Shown in pieces: positions 16,273 to 23,626 of a DNA stretch of 32,879 bases. A program made the position numbers and the translations under genes. This stretch comes from Dehalococcoidia bacterium. GTDB taxonomy: Bacteria; Chloroflexota; Dehalococcoidia; Lucifugimonadales; Lucifugimonadaceae. The notes beneath the pieces were generated by a model. The model was given only the letters and a program-made list of their open reading frames with translations, searched no databases and was not told where the DNA came from. Within the stretch, counting starts at the first letter, position 1, and the number at the start of each line of letters is the position of its first letter. Where the stretch lies: NCBI GenBank assembly GCA_030747175.1, contig JASLLE010000027.1, positions 1-32,879 on the forward strand, written 5' to 3'.

Positions 16273-17313
16273 GTGCCACGCCACCTGAAATCCGCCGAAG
16301 ACTTCATCACTATCGGCGAAAACATCCACACGACGCGTATCGTCCTGCTGAACGGACGACGGGTGCGCACGCTCGACGACGGCACCGAGGGCGTGCCTTT
16401 CAAGGACGAGCACGACAACGACCTGTTCCTTTCGATCCCGGACGAGTTCAAGGAGCAGCAGCCGTACCGTCAGAACCAGGTCAAGCACTTCATGATCGCC
16501 GTCTGGAAGGGGTTGAACGGCGACGCCGAAGAGCAGGCCATCGGAACGGCATACGTCCATCGCGAAGTCAGGCGGCAGACCCGGGCGGGAGCCACGTTCC
16601 TGGACCTGAACGTTGACGAGGTAAGTCCTTACATCGATATCCAGAAGGCGTCGATGGAGTGGCTGGTCAGGACAGTCGAGGCGGTATCCACCATCCCGGC
16701 GAGCATCGACTCTTCCAACACAGAGATCATCGAAGTCGGGCTGTCCACCTACACCGGAGCCGCCGGACGGCCGATGATCAACTCGGTCGCACTCGAGCGC
16801 GTTGACGCCATCAAACTGGTGACGGACAACAACGCCCACGTGATCGTCACGGCGGCCGGAGAGTCCGGGATGCCGGACGGCGCCGACGAGCGTCTGGAAA
16901 ACATCGACGAGATAATGGTGCATATCCAGGACGCTGGGATTCCGTTGGGCGATGTGTACGTGGACTGTCTGGCGTTTCCGATCTCCGTCGCATCGACATA
17001 CGGGAACGACTACCTGGATGCAGTCGCCGCCGTGAGGGAGAAGTACGGACCAGAAGTTCATATAACCGGCGGCGTCAGCAACGTATCGTTCGGCTTGCCG
17101 AAACGCAGGCTAATCAACGACGCGTTCCTCCACCTGGCTATCGAGAGCGGCCTGGACAGCGGGATCATCGACCCGATTCCCGCATCAATTCAGAAGGTGC
17201 TCGATCTTGACGTCGAATCGGAACCCGTATCACTTGCGCTGGATATGCTGCGCGGCAACGACGATTACTGCATGAACTACATCCAGGCGTTCCGCGACGG
17301 ACGGCTAGATTAG
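16273..17313 (+). CDS. methyl-THF:corrinoid methyltransferase (pterin-binding)
   Basis: A 346-residue DHPS-fold protein that transfers the methyl group of methyl-THF to a corrinoid protein; it corresponds to the folate domain of MetH or to AcsE/MeTr. Diagnostic blocks are IGENIHTTR (14-22), TFLDLNVDE (Asp111), IPASIDSSN (Asp146, Asn149), VYVDCLAFP (Asp231) and GGVSNVSFGLP with the catalytic Asn270. Translation starts at GTG with CGGAGA upstream, a ribosome site shared in form with the corrinoid gene at 20640. It heads a transcript from operator site 1 and is followed by a PF13769-type gene, the homocysteine methyltransferase, an unknown gene and an MtaA-type gene. In this setting its product is most likely the folate module of a split methionine synthase. 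Confidence 0.92.
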   Translation: MPRHLKSAEDFITIGENIHTTRIVLLNGRRVRTLDDGTEGVPFKDEHDNDLFLSIPDEFKEQQPYRQNQVKHFMIAVWKGLNGDAEEQAIGTAYVHREVRRQTRAGATFLDLNVDEVSPYIDIQKASMEWLVRTVEAVSTIPASIDSSNTEIIEVGLSTYTGAAGRPMINSVALERVDAIKLVTDNNAHVIVTAAGESGMPDGADERLENIDEIMVHIQDAGIPLGDVYVDCLAFPISVASTYGNDYLDAVAAVREKYGPEVHITGGVSNVSFGLPKRRLINDAFLHLAIESGLDSGIIDPIPASIQKVLDLDVESEPVSLALDMLRGNDDYCMNYIQAFRDGRLD

Positions 17314-17375
17314 AACCACGACCGTTTCACACACCCGCGTACGCTCTTGAGCAACTGTTTTGGGGAGGCATCGTT

Positions 17376-17717
17376 TTGGCGCTCGTTCGCCTCATGTACT
17401 GGAAAGAGATCCCCGTCACGGTTCAGGCCAGCGAAGGCGGCGAGATGATCTCGCATCCACTCGACGCTCGTTTTCAAGAAGGCGTCGATGCGGTGGCCAT
17501 GTTTGACGGCAGCGCCGGGACCGACGACTACTTGATGGGATGGGAGTTGAAGGACTACGGCGAGGTCGACGCCCCGGCAAAAGAAGCCGCCGCCGCCATC
17601 GCCCAGCGATTCAACGACGGATTCCCGGATGATTTCGTGGCGCGTATTCGAGACATGCAACGCGCCGGAGAACGAGACACCACTCCCGGCGCAGTAGACG
17701 CCTGGCTCAAAGATTGA
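17376..17717 (+). CDS. PF13769-like 'virulence factor' family protein
   Basis: A 113-residue protein matching by eye the PF13769 family, whose name 'virulence factor' says little about function. The start block ALVRLMYWKEIPVTVQA is typical. The rest is a mixed alpha/beta domain with YLMGWELKDYGEVDAPAKEAA and a C-terminal FPDDFVARIRDMQ helix. No Cys or His cluster is seen. Translation begins at TTG (17376) with GGGGAGG seven bases upstream; the next in-frame ATG (17394) has no better site. It is placed within the corrinoid methyl-transfer operon, between the folate methyltransferase and the homocysteine methyltransferase genes. It may be an accessory protein of the methyltransferase complex, which is inference from position and from memory of similar neighbours in Alphaproteobacteria. 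Confidence 0.8.
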   Translation: MALVRLMYWKEIPVTVQASEGGEMISHPLDARFQEGVDAVAMFDGSAGTDDYLMGWELKDYGEVDAPAKEAAAAIAQRFNDGFPDDFVARIRDMQRAGERDTTPGAVDAWLKD

Positions 17718-17832
17718 TCGACCCCAAAAAGGCGCCCACTTAACCCGGGCCGAAGTAAACTGCCAACGGCTATAACGTCGTAACCGTGCCTCCGAACGCT
17801 GTGGAGGTGCGCCATCGGCGAACTGGAATGCA

Positions 17833-18726
17833 ATGACATCAACATCTACTCCCACACTTGTCGAACGCCTCGAACGGGGCGATACGATCATCTCCGACGG
17901 GGCTACCGGCACATATCTCCAGGAAAACGGACTGGAGGCCGGTGGCTGCCCTGAAGAGTTCAACGTAAGCCACCCGGAGATAGTCCGGAGCATGGCGAAA
18001 AGGTACTTCGATGCCGGTTCGGAGATGGTCCTCACCAACTCGTTCGGCGGATCGAAGTTCATGACCCGGAAATACGGCTTTGAAGACCGGGTGTTTGAGT
18101 TCAACCGCCTGGCCGCAGAACACGCCCGCTCCGTCGCTCCCCCCGGCGGCTACGTCATCGGTTCCGTCGGACCGACCGGCGAGTTCCTTGAACCGTTGGG
18201 GCCGGTAACGTCGCTGGAGATGTACGACGCTTTCGTCGAGCAGATCACGGCACTGGCGGAAGGCGGCGCGGACGGCGTCGTTATCGAGACGATGACCGCC
18301 ATCGAAGAGGCAACCCTCGCCGTCCGGGCGGCCAAAGAGAGCACCGACCTCGTCGTGATGGCGACGATGGTGTACGACCCCGGACCGCGGGGGTTTTTCA
18401 CCATGATGGGCGTTACTCCTGAAGACGGCGTCAAAAAGCTGCGCCAGGCCGGCGCCGATGTCGTGGGGTCCAACTGCGGCAACGGCATCGAGCGGATGAT
18501 CGAAATCGCCCGGCTCATGCGCGCCGTGGACGACGGCTACATGCTCATACACTCGAACGCGGGTATCCCGGCGATCGTCGATCTTGAGATCGTCTATCCC
18601 GAGACGCCCGAGTTCATGACGGAACACTTCAAGACCCTCCAGGGTCTCGGCATCAACATCCTGGGCGGGTGCTGCGGCACAGGCCCGGAACACATCAAGT
18701 CCCTCGCGAGCGCCATCCGGGGCTAA
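17833..18726 (+). CDS. homocysteine S-methyltransferase (MetH N-domain type)
   Basis: A 297-residue barrel of the homocysteine/betaine-homocysteine methyltransferase family. The thiolate-binding zinc site is complete: Cys215 in GSNCGNG and Cys280-Cys281 in GGCCGTGPEHI. The N-terminal DGATGTYLQENG and the LTNSFGGSKF block are typical of the homocysteine-binding module of MetH. It therefore most likely passes the methyl group of methyl-corrinoid to homocysteine to make methionine. It is a stand-alone domain, with no fused folate or B12 part, matching a split methionine synthase. The start at 17833 has only a weak CTGGA site, perhaps because it is coupled to the upstream gene 115 bp away. An alternative donor such as betaine or dimethylsulfoniopropionate cannot be excluded. 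Confidence 0.92.
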   Translation: MTSTSTPTLVERLERGDTIISDGATGTYLQENGLEAGGCPEEFNVSHPEIVRSMAKRYFDAGSEMVLTNSFGGSKFMTRKYGFEDRVFEFNRLAAEHARSVAPPGGYVIGSVGPTGEFLEPLGPVTSLEMYDAFVEQITALAEGGADGVVIETMTAIEEATLAVRAAKESTDLVVMATMVYDPGPRGFFTMMGVTPEDGVKKLRQAGADVVGSNCGNGIERMIEIARLMRAVDDGYMLIHSNAGIPAIVDLEIVYPETPEFMTEHFKTLQGLGINILGGCCGTGPEHIKSLASAIRG

Positions 18727-18755
18727 CAGGGACAGAACAAGAGGATCGGTTCCAG

Positions 18756-19418
18756 ATGACAACGCTTGAAACCCTCAGCGCCCGGGAGGTAATCACCCGT
18801 TACGGCGACTGCGTTGAACTGGTGCCGATGGACCCGAATTTCCACGACATCAGCGTCGGGCTGTACGAGCGAGACGGCGTGTCCACGGTCTGGACATTCA
18901 GCAGGCGGCCCGGCGTGGAAGAGCGGATGCGTAACATCGTCGACCGGCTGATCAATCTCGGCGGCATGGAGGCCACGGGCGACTGGAACAGGCTGCGCTT
19001 TCCGTGCGGCCACCTCCACACACGCCCGCTCAAGTTCCTGACGACGGCGGCCATCGAGCGCACGGCGGAGCGAGACCGGCCTGAAGAGCTTCAGATCAAG
19101 GACTCGAAAAGCGCGCTGATCATCGACATGACCGGCGAGCAGGACGGTGACCGGTACGTGTATCGCGTTTCTACGAGCGGCGAGGCAAGAAACCCGGCGC
19201 TGCGCCTCCGCGCTATCATCGCCGGATTCGTTCGTTACGGCGAGATGGAGAAGATCGACGACTCCACGATCTCATTCGGTTGCGGCCAGCGTCACGACGG
19301 ACTCGCCCGCCTGATTCTGCCCTACTCACGGAACATCAGCGCCGTTGAGGACGCCCTTGAGGCGGATGCCCTGCGCGGACAGATGACAACGTCCACCCTG
19401 GGTTTCTCCACGACGTAA
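18756..19418 (+). CDS. uncharacterised protein with duplicated CGxxH motif
   Basis: A 220-residue protein I do not recognise. It consists of two related halves, about residues 40-105 and 130-205. Each half contains a helix with a matched GGMEATGDWNRLRF or YGEMEKIDDSTISF stretch, then a CGxxH site: Cys84-Gly-His-Leu-His88 (FPCGHLH) and Cys176-Gly-Gln-Arg-His180 (FGCGQRH), followed by an LKFL or ARLIL helix. The two Cys and two His could together bind a metal or cofactor, or form the centre of a pseudo-symmetric dimer. No signal peptide or membrane span is seen. The start has AGAGGA eleven bases upstream, only 29 bp after the homocysteine methyltransferase. The location makes it a candidate accessory or scaffold protein of the methionine synthase system. 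Confidence 0.85.
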   Translation: MTTLETLSAREVITRYGDCVELVPMDPNFHDISVGLYERDGVSTVWTFSRRPGVEERMRNIVDRLINLGGMEATGDWNRLRFPCGHLHTRPLKFLTTAAIERTAERDRPEELQIKDSKSALIIDMTGEQDGDRYVYRVSTSGEARNPALRLRAIIAGFVRYGEMEKIDDSTISFGCGQRHDGLARLILPYSRNISAVEDALEADALRGQMTTSTLGFSTT

Positions 19419-19451
19419 CTCCACCGATCTCCGAACCAGGAGGCCGCTCCC

Positions 19452-20486
19452 ATGCCATATGAAGAGACGATGACACCCCGTGAGCGCGTGATGAACGCGC
19501 TCGCCGGACTGCCGGTGGATCGCACGCCGGTGTCCAACCCGACCAACGTCGCGACCGTTGAACTGATGGACATGGTTGACGCCCCCTTCCCGGACGCATG
19601 TCGTGATCCCGGGCTGAACGCGGAGCTCGCGGCGACCGGTTACACCGAACTCGGGTTCGACTCGATCCAGCCTTACTTCACCATCATCCAGGAGTCCTCC
19701 GCACTCGGCTGCGAGATGCAGTGGGAGCAGAAAGACAACTGGCCCACGGTCCGCATGACCAACCCGATCTGGAAGGGCGAGGACGACGTGGTGATCCCGG
19801 CCGGATTCCTTGAGCACCGGGATATGGTGAGCGTCACGGGCGCCATCGAGATCCTCAAAAGGGAGTTCGGCGACGAGGTCGCCATCGTCGGCAAGTCCAT
19901 GGGACCGTGGACCCTCGCCTACCACGTATTCGGCGTCGAGACCTTCCTGCTGATGACCGTCGACGACCCGGATATGACTATGCGGATCATGGACAAACTG
20001 AAAGAGGCAACCGTCTTATTCGCAGACGCCCAGATCGCCGCCGGGGCGGACGCTATCTGCGTGCCGGACCACGCCACCGGGGACCTGGTGTCCGGCGAAT
20101 ATTACAGACGCTTTTTGCAAGATATCCACACGGAGATGGCCGAACGCATCGACGCACCGCTGATCCTGCATATCTGCGGCCGGACGCTGGACCGTATGCC
20201 ATACATCGCACAGACCGGAATGGCCTCGTTCCATTTCGATTCCAGAAACGACCCGCAAGAGGCAATGGACGCCGTAGATGGCGGCATCGGCCTTGTCGGC
20301 AACATCAACAACCCCCAGACGCTCTACTCCCGCGGTCCGGACGAAGTGCGTGAAGAGGTGTACGCCTGCCTCGAAGCCGGAGTGCAGATGATCGCCCCGG
20401 AGTGCGCCATCCCGCTCCAGACAAAACTCCAGAACCTGCTGGCCATCCCGGACGCGGTCAAGGACTGGAGCGCCGAACGCCTCTAA
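19452..20486 (+). CDS. MtaA/CmuA-type (uroporphyrinogen decarboxylase-fold) methyltransferase
   Basis: A 344-residue protein of the UroD superfamily. The conserved zinc motif of the methyltransferase branch is present: His240-x-Cys242 (ILHICGR) and Cys318 (APECAIP). It separates these enzymes from true uroporphyrinogen decarboxylase. In methanogens and methyl-chloride degraders such proteins move methyl groups between corrinoid proteins and thiols such as coenzyme M. Here no coenzyme M genes are visible, so the thiol acceptor or the methyl donor is open; it may bring a second methyl source into the corrinoid pool. AGGAGG lies eight bases upstream of the ATG, 33 bp from the previous gene, and the gene ends the first transcript, before operator site 2. 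Confidence 0.88.
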   Translation: MPYEETMTPRERVMNALAGLPVDRTPVSNPTNVATVELMDMVDAPFPDACRDPGLNAELAATGYTELGFDSIQPYFTIIQESSALGCEMQWEQKDNWPTVRMTNPIWKGEDDVVIPAGFLEHRDMVSVTGAIEILKREFGDEVAIVGKSMGPWTLAYHVFGVETFLLMTVDDPDMTMRIMDKLKEATVLFADAQIAAGADAICVPDHATGDLVSGEYYRRFLQDIHTEMAERIDAPLILHICGRTLDRMPYIAQTGMASFHFDSRNDPQEAMDAVDGGIGLVGNINNPQTLYSRGPDEVREEVYACLEAGVQMIAPECAIPLQTKLQNLLAIPDAVKDWSAERL

Positions 20487-20539
20487 CCACGCGCCGTACG
20501 CCGGGGTGAAAACCCTCGCAAACGTACGACTGCCTTACA

Positions 20540-20569
20540 TTGACAGATATATAACGATATGTTTATGTA
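20540..20569 (+). promoter_or_regulatory. promoter with 22-bp near-palindromic operator, site 2
   Basis: TTGACA (20540-20545) and TATGTA (20564-20569) are 18 bp apart. The operator ATATAACGATATGTTTATGT (20549-20568) has the same shape and the same two-base offset from the -35 box as sites 1 and 3, with two changed bases. The corrinoid protein starts (TTG) 70 nt downstream of the -10 box. Confidence 0.85.
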
Positions 20570-20639
20570 TCAATATCGCATCTATTCAGTCATCGAATCA
20601 GACCTCTGCTGATCATCCATTCCCCCGGAGAATTGTTCT

Positions 20640-21389
20640 TTGCCAATCGTTCATGAAGGACTCGCACGAGAGTTCGAGTACGTCACGCAGGAAGAAGAGC
20701 GTGAAACGATCCTCGGACAGCTCGAGGCGGGTGACGCACTCATGCAGGAGATGGCGTACAGCCTGATCACCGGCAATCACGCCGCCGTCGACGAGTTGAC
20801 CCGGAAGGCTCTCGATAAAGGCCGCGGGGCCAACGACGTACTCGACGAGGGGCTGATCTCCGGGATGGCCGTCGTCGGCGTCAAGTTCCGGGACAACCTC
20901 ATCTTCGTCCCGGAGGTGCTCATCGCCGCCCGCGCCATGAAGGCCGGGATGGCTCACATCGACCCGATCCTCTCGGCCTCGGGCGTGGAACCGGTGGGCA
21001 CCGCCGTGTTCGGGACCGTGAAGGGCGACCTCCACGACATCGGCAAGAACCTCTGCATCATGATGCTGCGGGGAGCCGGGTTCGTCGTGCACGACATCGG
21101 GGTCGATGCGAAGCCAGATGAATTCATCGAGGCCGCCGACGAGAACGAGGCCGACCTCGTGATGATGTCAGCGCTCCTCACGACAACCATGCCGAACATG
21201 GGCCGCACCATCGCCGAGTTCGAGGACATGGGCCTGCGCGACGAGTACAAGTTCATGACCGGCGGAGCTCCCGTGACACAGGAGTTCTCGGACGACATGG
21301 GCGCCGACGGATACGGCGACAATGCCATCGCGTGCGTGGACAAGGCCAAGGAGCTGCTCCAGGCAGCAAAAGCCGCGAGTTCCGGGTAA
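20640..21389 (+). CDS. corrinoid (B12-binding) methyl-carrier protein
   Basis: A 249-residue protein with a helical cap domain (about 20-110) and a Rossmann-like B12-binding domain. The cobalt-binding motif is GDLHDIGKN with His132 as lower axial ligand (DxHxxG, 130-135), followed by MSALLTTTM (the S/T loop) and the GGAPVT block. These are the B12 parts of MetH and of MtaC/MttC proteins. It likely shuttles methyl groups from the folate methyltransferase to the homocysteine methyltransferase, both encoded upstream. Translation starts at TTG with CGGAGAAT about eight bases before; no better ATG exists before the conserved cap. It heads the transcript from operator site 2, with the four-Cys protein and the reactivase downstream. 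Confidence 0.94.
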   Translation: MPIVHEGLAREFEYVTQEEERETILGQLEAGDALMQEMAYSLITGNHAAVDELTRKALDKGRGANDVLDEGLISGMAVVGVKFRDNLIFVPEVLIAARAMKAGMAHIDPILSASGVEPVGTAVFGTVKGDLHDIGKNLCIMMLRGAGFVVHDIGVDAKPDEFIEAADENEADLVMMSALLTTTMPNMGRTIAEFEDMGLRDEYKFMTGGAPVTQEFSDDMGADGYGDNAIACVDKAKELLQAAKAASSG

Positions 21390-21440
21390 CACACCCGCCC
21401 GAATCAAGTTCTGGCCGGCCCTGCCCGGGAGGACGCCAAC

Positions 21441-21746
21441 ATGGCGGAACATCCAGACACCCCTGCCCCAGAAAACTCGGACAACCCGGATGACTCGGAT
21501 AAGTCTCCGGAATTCCCGGTGAATCCTGATCGCCTTCAGGAAAGCATGTCGCGACTCATGGATATCTATACCGATATCTCGAATACCGCAGCCGCCCCGG
21601 GACAAACGCGCTGCCCGTATAAAGACGCAAAAGCACGTTGCACGTCGAAGTTTCCATGCCGGAATCAGTTCTTCAAAGTCGCCGGAGAAAAGGCGATCTG
21701 CACCGGAAGCGATGACATCGATTACCGGCTGGCGTGGGAAACCTAG
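21441..21746 (+). CDS. small acidic four-Cys protein
   Basis: A 101-residue protein of unknown family. Its first 30 residues are Pro/Asp/Ser-rich and probably unstructured. A helix with RLQESMSRLMDIYTDI follows. The C-terminal half has four Cys at 58, 67, 73 and 87 (CPY-x6-C-x5-C-x13-C) in RCPYKDAKARCTSKFPC and ICTGSDD, the right number for an Fe-S cluster or zinc site. It could be a small electron-transfer or metal protein serving the corrinoid cycle, but no family match is claimed. The ATG has GGGAGGA upstream. It lies 51 bp after the corrinoid protein and 89 bp before the RACo-like reactivase. Confidence 0.82.
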   Translation: MAEHPDTPAPENSDNPDDSDKSPEFPVNPDRLQESMSRLMDIYTDISNTAAAPGQTRCPYKDAKARCTSKFPCRNQFFKVAGEKAICTGSDDIDYRLAWET

Positions 21747-21835
21747 AGCGGGTTCAGCCCGCCGGTCCGGGCGATCCCCGGGACCGCCGGAGAACTCGAT
21801 TAACTCAACGAATCCAGCGAGAAACCACCTGAGCC

Positions 21836-23467
21836 ATGTCTCCCCTCCATCACGGCGACGAGATCCTGGAACTGGTCGCCGACCAGAGCATCTTCGACTA
21901 CGCAGACGCCCTGGGCGTCCGTGTGCCGACCTCCTGTGGCCGGACCGGCGATTGCCACGAATGCATCGTCGAGGTCAAACGCGGGGCGGAGGCGCTCAAC
22001 GATCCGACCGGGTTCGAGAGTTTTCTGCTGAACGACAACTACCGCCTCGCATGCCAGGCGGTTGTTAAAGACCCGGACGAAGTAATTGAATTCGCCGTCC
22101 TGAGGCGCCAGCCGCGAATCATGACTCGCACCGTTTCACGGGGTGTGCCGCTCGACCCGTTAACCACTCGCGCCGGAGACAGCGTGATGTTCAACGGCGA
22201 AGAGATCGACCGCTATCGGGGTCACATTTATGGACTCGCGATCGATGTCGGCACCACGACCGTAGTCCTGAATCTTGCCGACCTGGAATCGGGCGAGATC
22301 GTCCACACCGGCTCCTTCGAAAACCCGCAACGGTTCGGCGGAAGCGACACGATGCGCCGCATCACGTACGACAACGGCGAGTACCGGGGCGAGCTGGCGC
22401 AGGTGATGCTCTCGTCCATCAACTTCGAGATCGGTGACATGGCCCGGCGGCTCAAAGTGAGACGGCGACACATCTACGAGGCCGTCATCGTGGGCAATTC
22501 CACGATGCGGGAATTGTTCTTCGGGATCGACGTGCAGTCGATCGGTGAGAAGCCGTACCGGTCGCCCATCGAAGAAGAATTGATCGAGGGCAAGCGCGAG
22601 ACGACGGCGCTGAACTTCAAGGCGCGCGACCTTGACCTCCGCATCTTTCCAGACGCAAACGTTTACGGCGCGCCGCTCGTGGGCAGCCATATCGGCGGCG
22701 ATGTCTCTGCCGACATCCTCGCCATCGGCATGGACGAATCTGAAGACGTGGTGGCGCTCGTCGATATCGGTACCAATACGGAGGTCGTCGTCGGCAACCG
22801 TTACGGCATGCTTGCGGCGTCCTGTCCCGCCGGTCCGGCGTTCGAGGGCGGAGAAGTGACCTTTGGCATGCCCGGATACGATGGGGCGATCGAGTCAGTC
22901 CGCATAACGGGCGGCGCGGTTGAATACGACACTATCGGGGACGCCCCGCCGGAAGGAATCTGCGGCTCGGGCCTCGTGGATCTGCTTGCGGAGCTGGTCA
23001 GAACCCGGGTCATCAACGAGCTCGGCGTCCTGGAGGACGGCACGTCAGAGTTCGACGTCGTTCCCGAGCGCGGCATCACCATCTCGCGCGCTGACATGAG
23101 CGCGCTGGCGCAGGCCAAGGCGGCCAACTACTGCGGCCAGTGGATCGTCATGCGGGAATCCGGGACATCACCGGAGAACCTGACACGCCTGTACCTGGCC
23201 GGGGGGTTCGCCAACTACATCGACGTGGAAAACGCGCGCGACATCGGCTTCATCGCGAACGTCCCGGTAGATCGCGTCGCCCAGGTCGGAAACGCCGCAT
23301 TGGAGGGGGCGACGATCATGCTCATGTCCCGTGTCAAACGCCGGGAAATCGAGTTGCTGACACGCGACATCGAGCACCTGGAATTAGAGACCTTCCCGGA
23401 CTTCTTTGATCTGTTCGTGGAAGGCTGCCAGTTCAAACCCATGAAGCAAGACCTGGCGTCGGCGTAA
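21836..23467 (+). CDS. corrinoid-reactivating protein, RACo/RamA-like (2Fe-2S + ASKHA)
   Basis: The 543-residue protein has an N-terminal plant-type [2Fe-2S] ferredoxin domain: Cys34, Cys40 and Cys43 in SCGRTGDCHEC and Cys73 in LACQAVV. A linker leads to an ASKHA ATPase-like domain from about residue 131, beginning GLAIDVGTTTVVLNL, with ALVDIGTNTEVVVGN and later Gly-rich phosphate loops. Such proteins use ATP to drive the low-potential reduction of oxidised Co(II) corrinoid back to Co(I). They replace the SAM-dependent activation domain of classical MetH. This fits the absence of an activation domain in the split synthase. The ribosome site is weak. It is the last gene of the second transcript. 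Confidence 0.93.
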   Translation: MSPLHHGDEILELVADQSIFDYADALGVRVPTSCGRTGDCHECIVEVKRGAEALNDPTGFESFLLNDNYRLACQAVVKDPDEVIEFAVLRRQPRIMTRTVSRGVPLDPLTTRAGDSVMFNGEEIDRYRGHIYGLAIDVGTTTVVLNLADLESGEIVHTGSFENPQRFGGSDTMRRITYDNGEYRGELAQVMLSSINFEIGDMARRLKVRRRHIYEAVIVGNSTMRELFFGIDVQSIGEKPYRSPIEEELIEGKRETTALNFKARDLDLRIFPDANVYGAPLVGSHIGGDVSADILAIGMDESEDVVALVDIGTNTEVVVGNRYGMLAASCPAGPAFEGGEVTFGMPGYDGAIESVRITGGAVEYDTIGDAPPEGICGSGLVDLLAELVRTRVINELGVLEDGTSEFDVVPERGITISRADMSALAQAKAANYCGQWIVMRESGTSPENLTRLYLAGGFANYIDVENARDIGFIANVPVDRVAQVGNAALEGATIMLMSRVKRREIELLTRDIEHLELETFPDFFDLFVEGCQFKPMKQDLASA

Positions 23468-23531
23468 CGACGCTCTCTGATATCTCGGAAATCGTTCTCG
23501 TACATCCGGGCGTCCGGGTTCCCGACCTGCC

Positions 23532-23561
23532 TTGACTCATATATAAGGATATGTTTATATA
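23532..23561 (+). promoter_or_regulatory. promoter with 22-bp near-palindromic operator, site 3
   Basis: TTGACT (23532-23537) and TATATA (23556-23561) are 18 bp apart. The operator ATATAAGGATATGTTTATAT (23541-23560) differs from site 1 by one base; the shared stretch from TTGACT to TATATA is 30 bases with a single change. The ATG of the ArsR-methyltransferase gene lies 65 nt downstream of the -10 box, consistent with autoregulation. Confidence 0.87.
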
Positions 23562-23626
23562 TCAGTGTTTCAAGAAATCGATAAACCCTCGACCGCTGCA
23601 CCGCTCCGGGGACCTGTGAACACCTG

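Noticed and set aside
21747-21835. GC hairpins in the gap before the reactivase gene
   Set aside because: The palindromes are short and have no T-tract. The gap is only 89 bp and the genes are probably co-transcribed.
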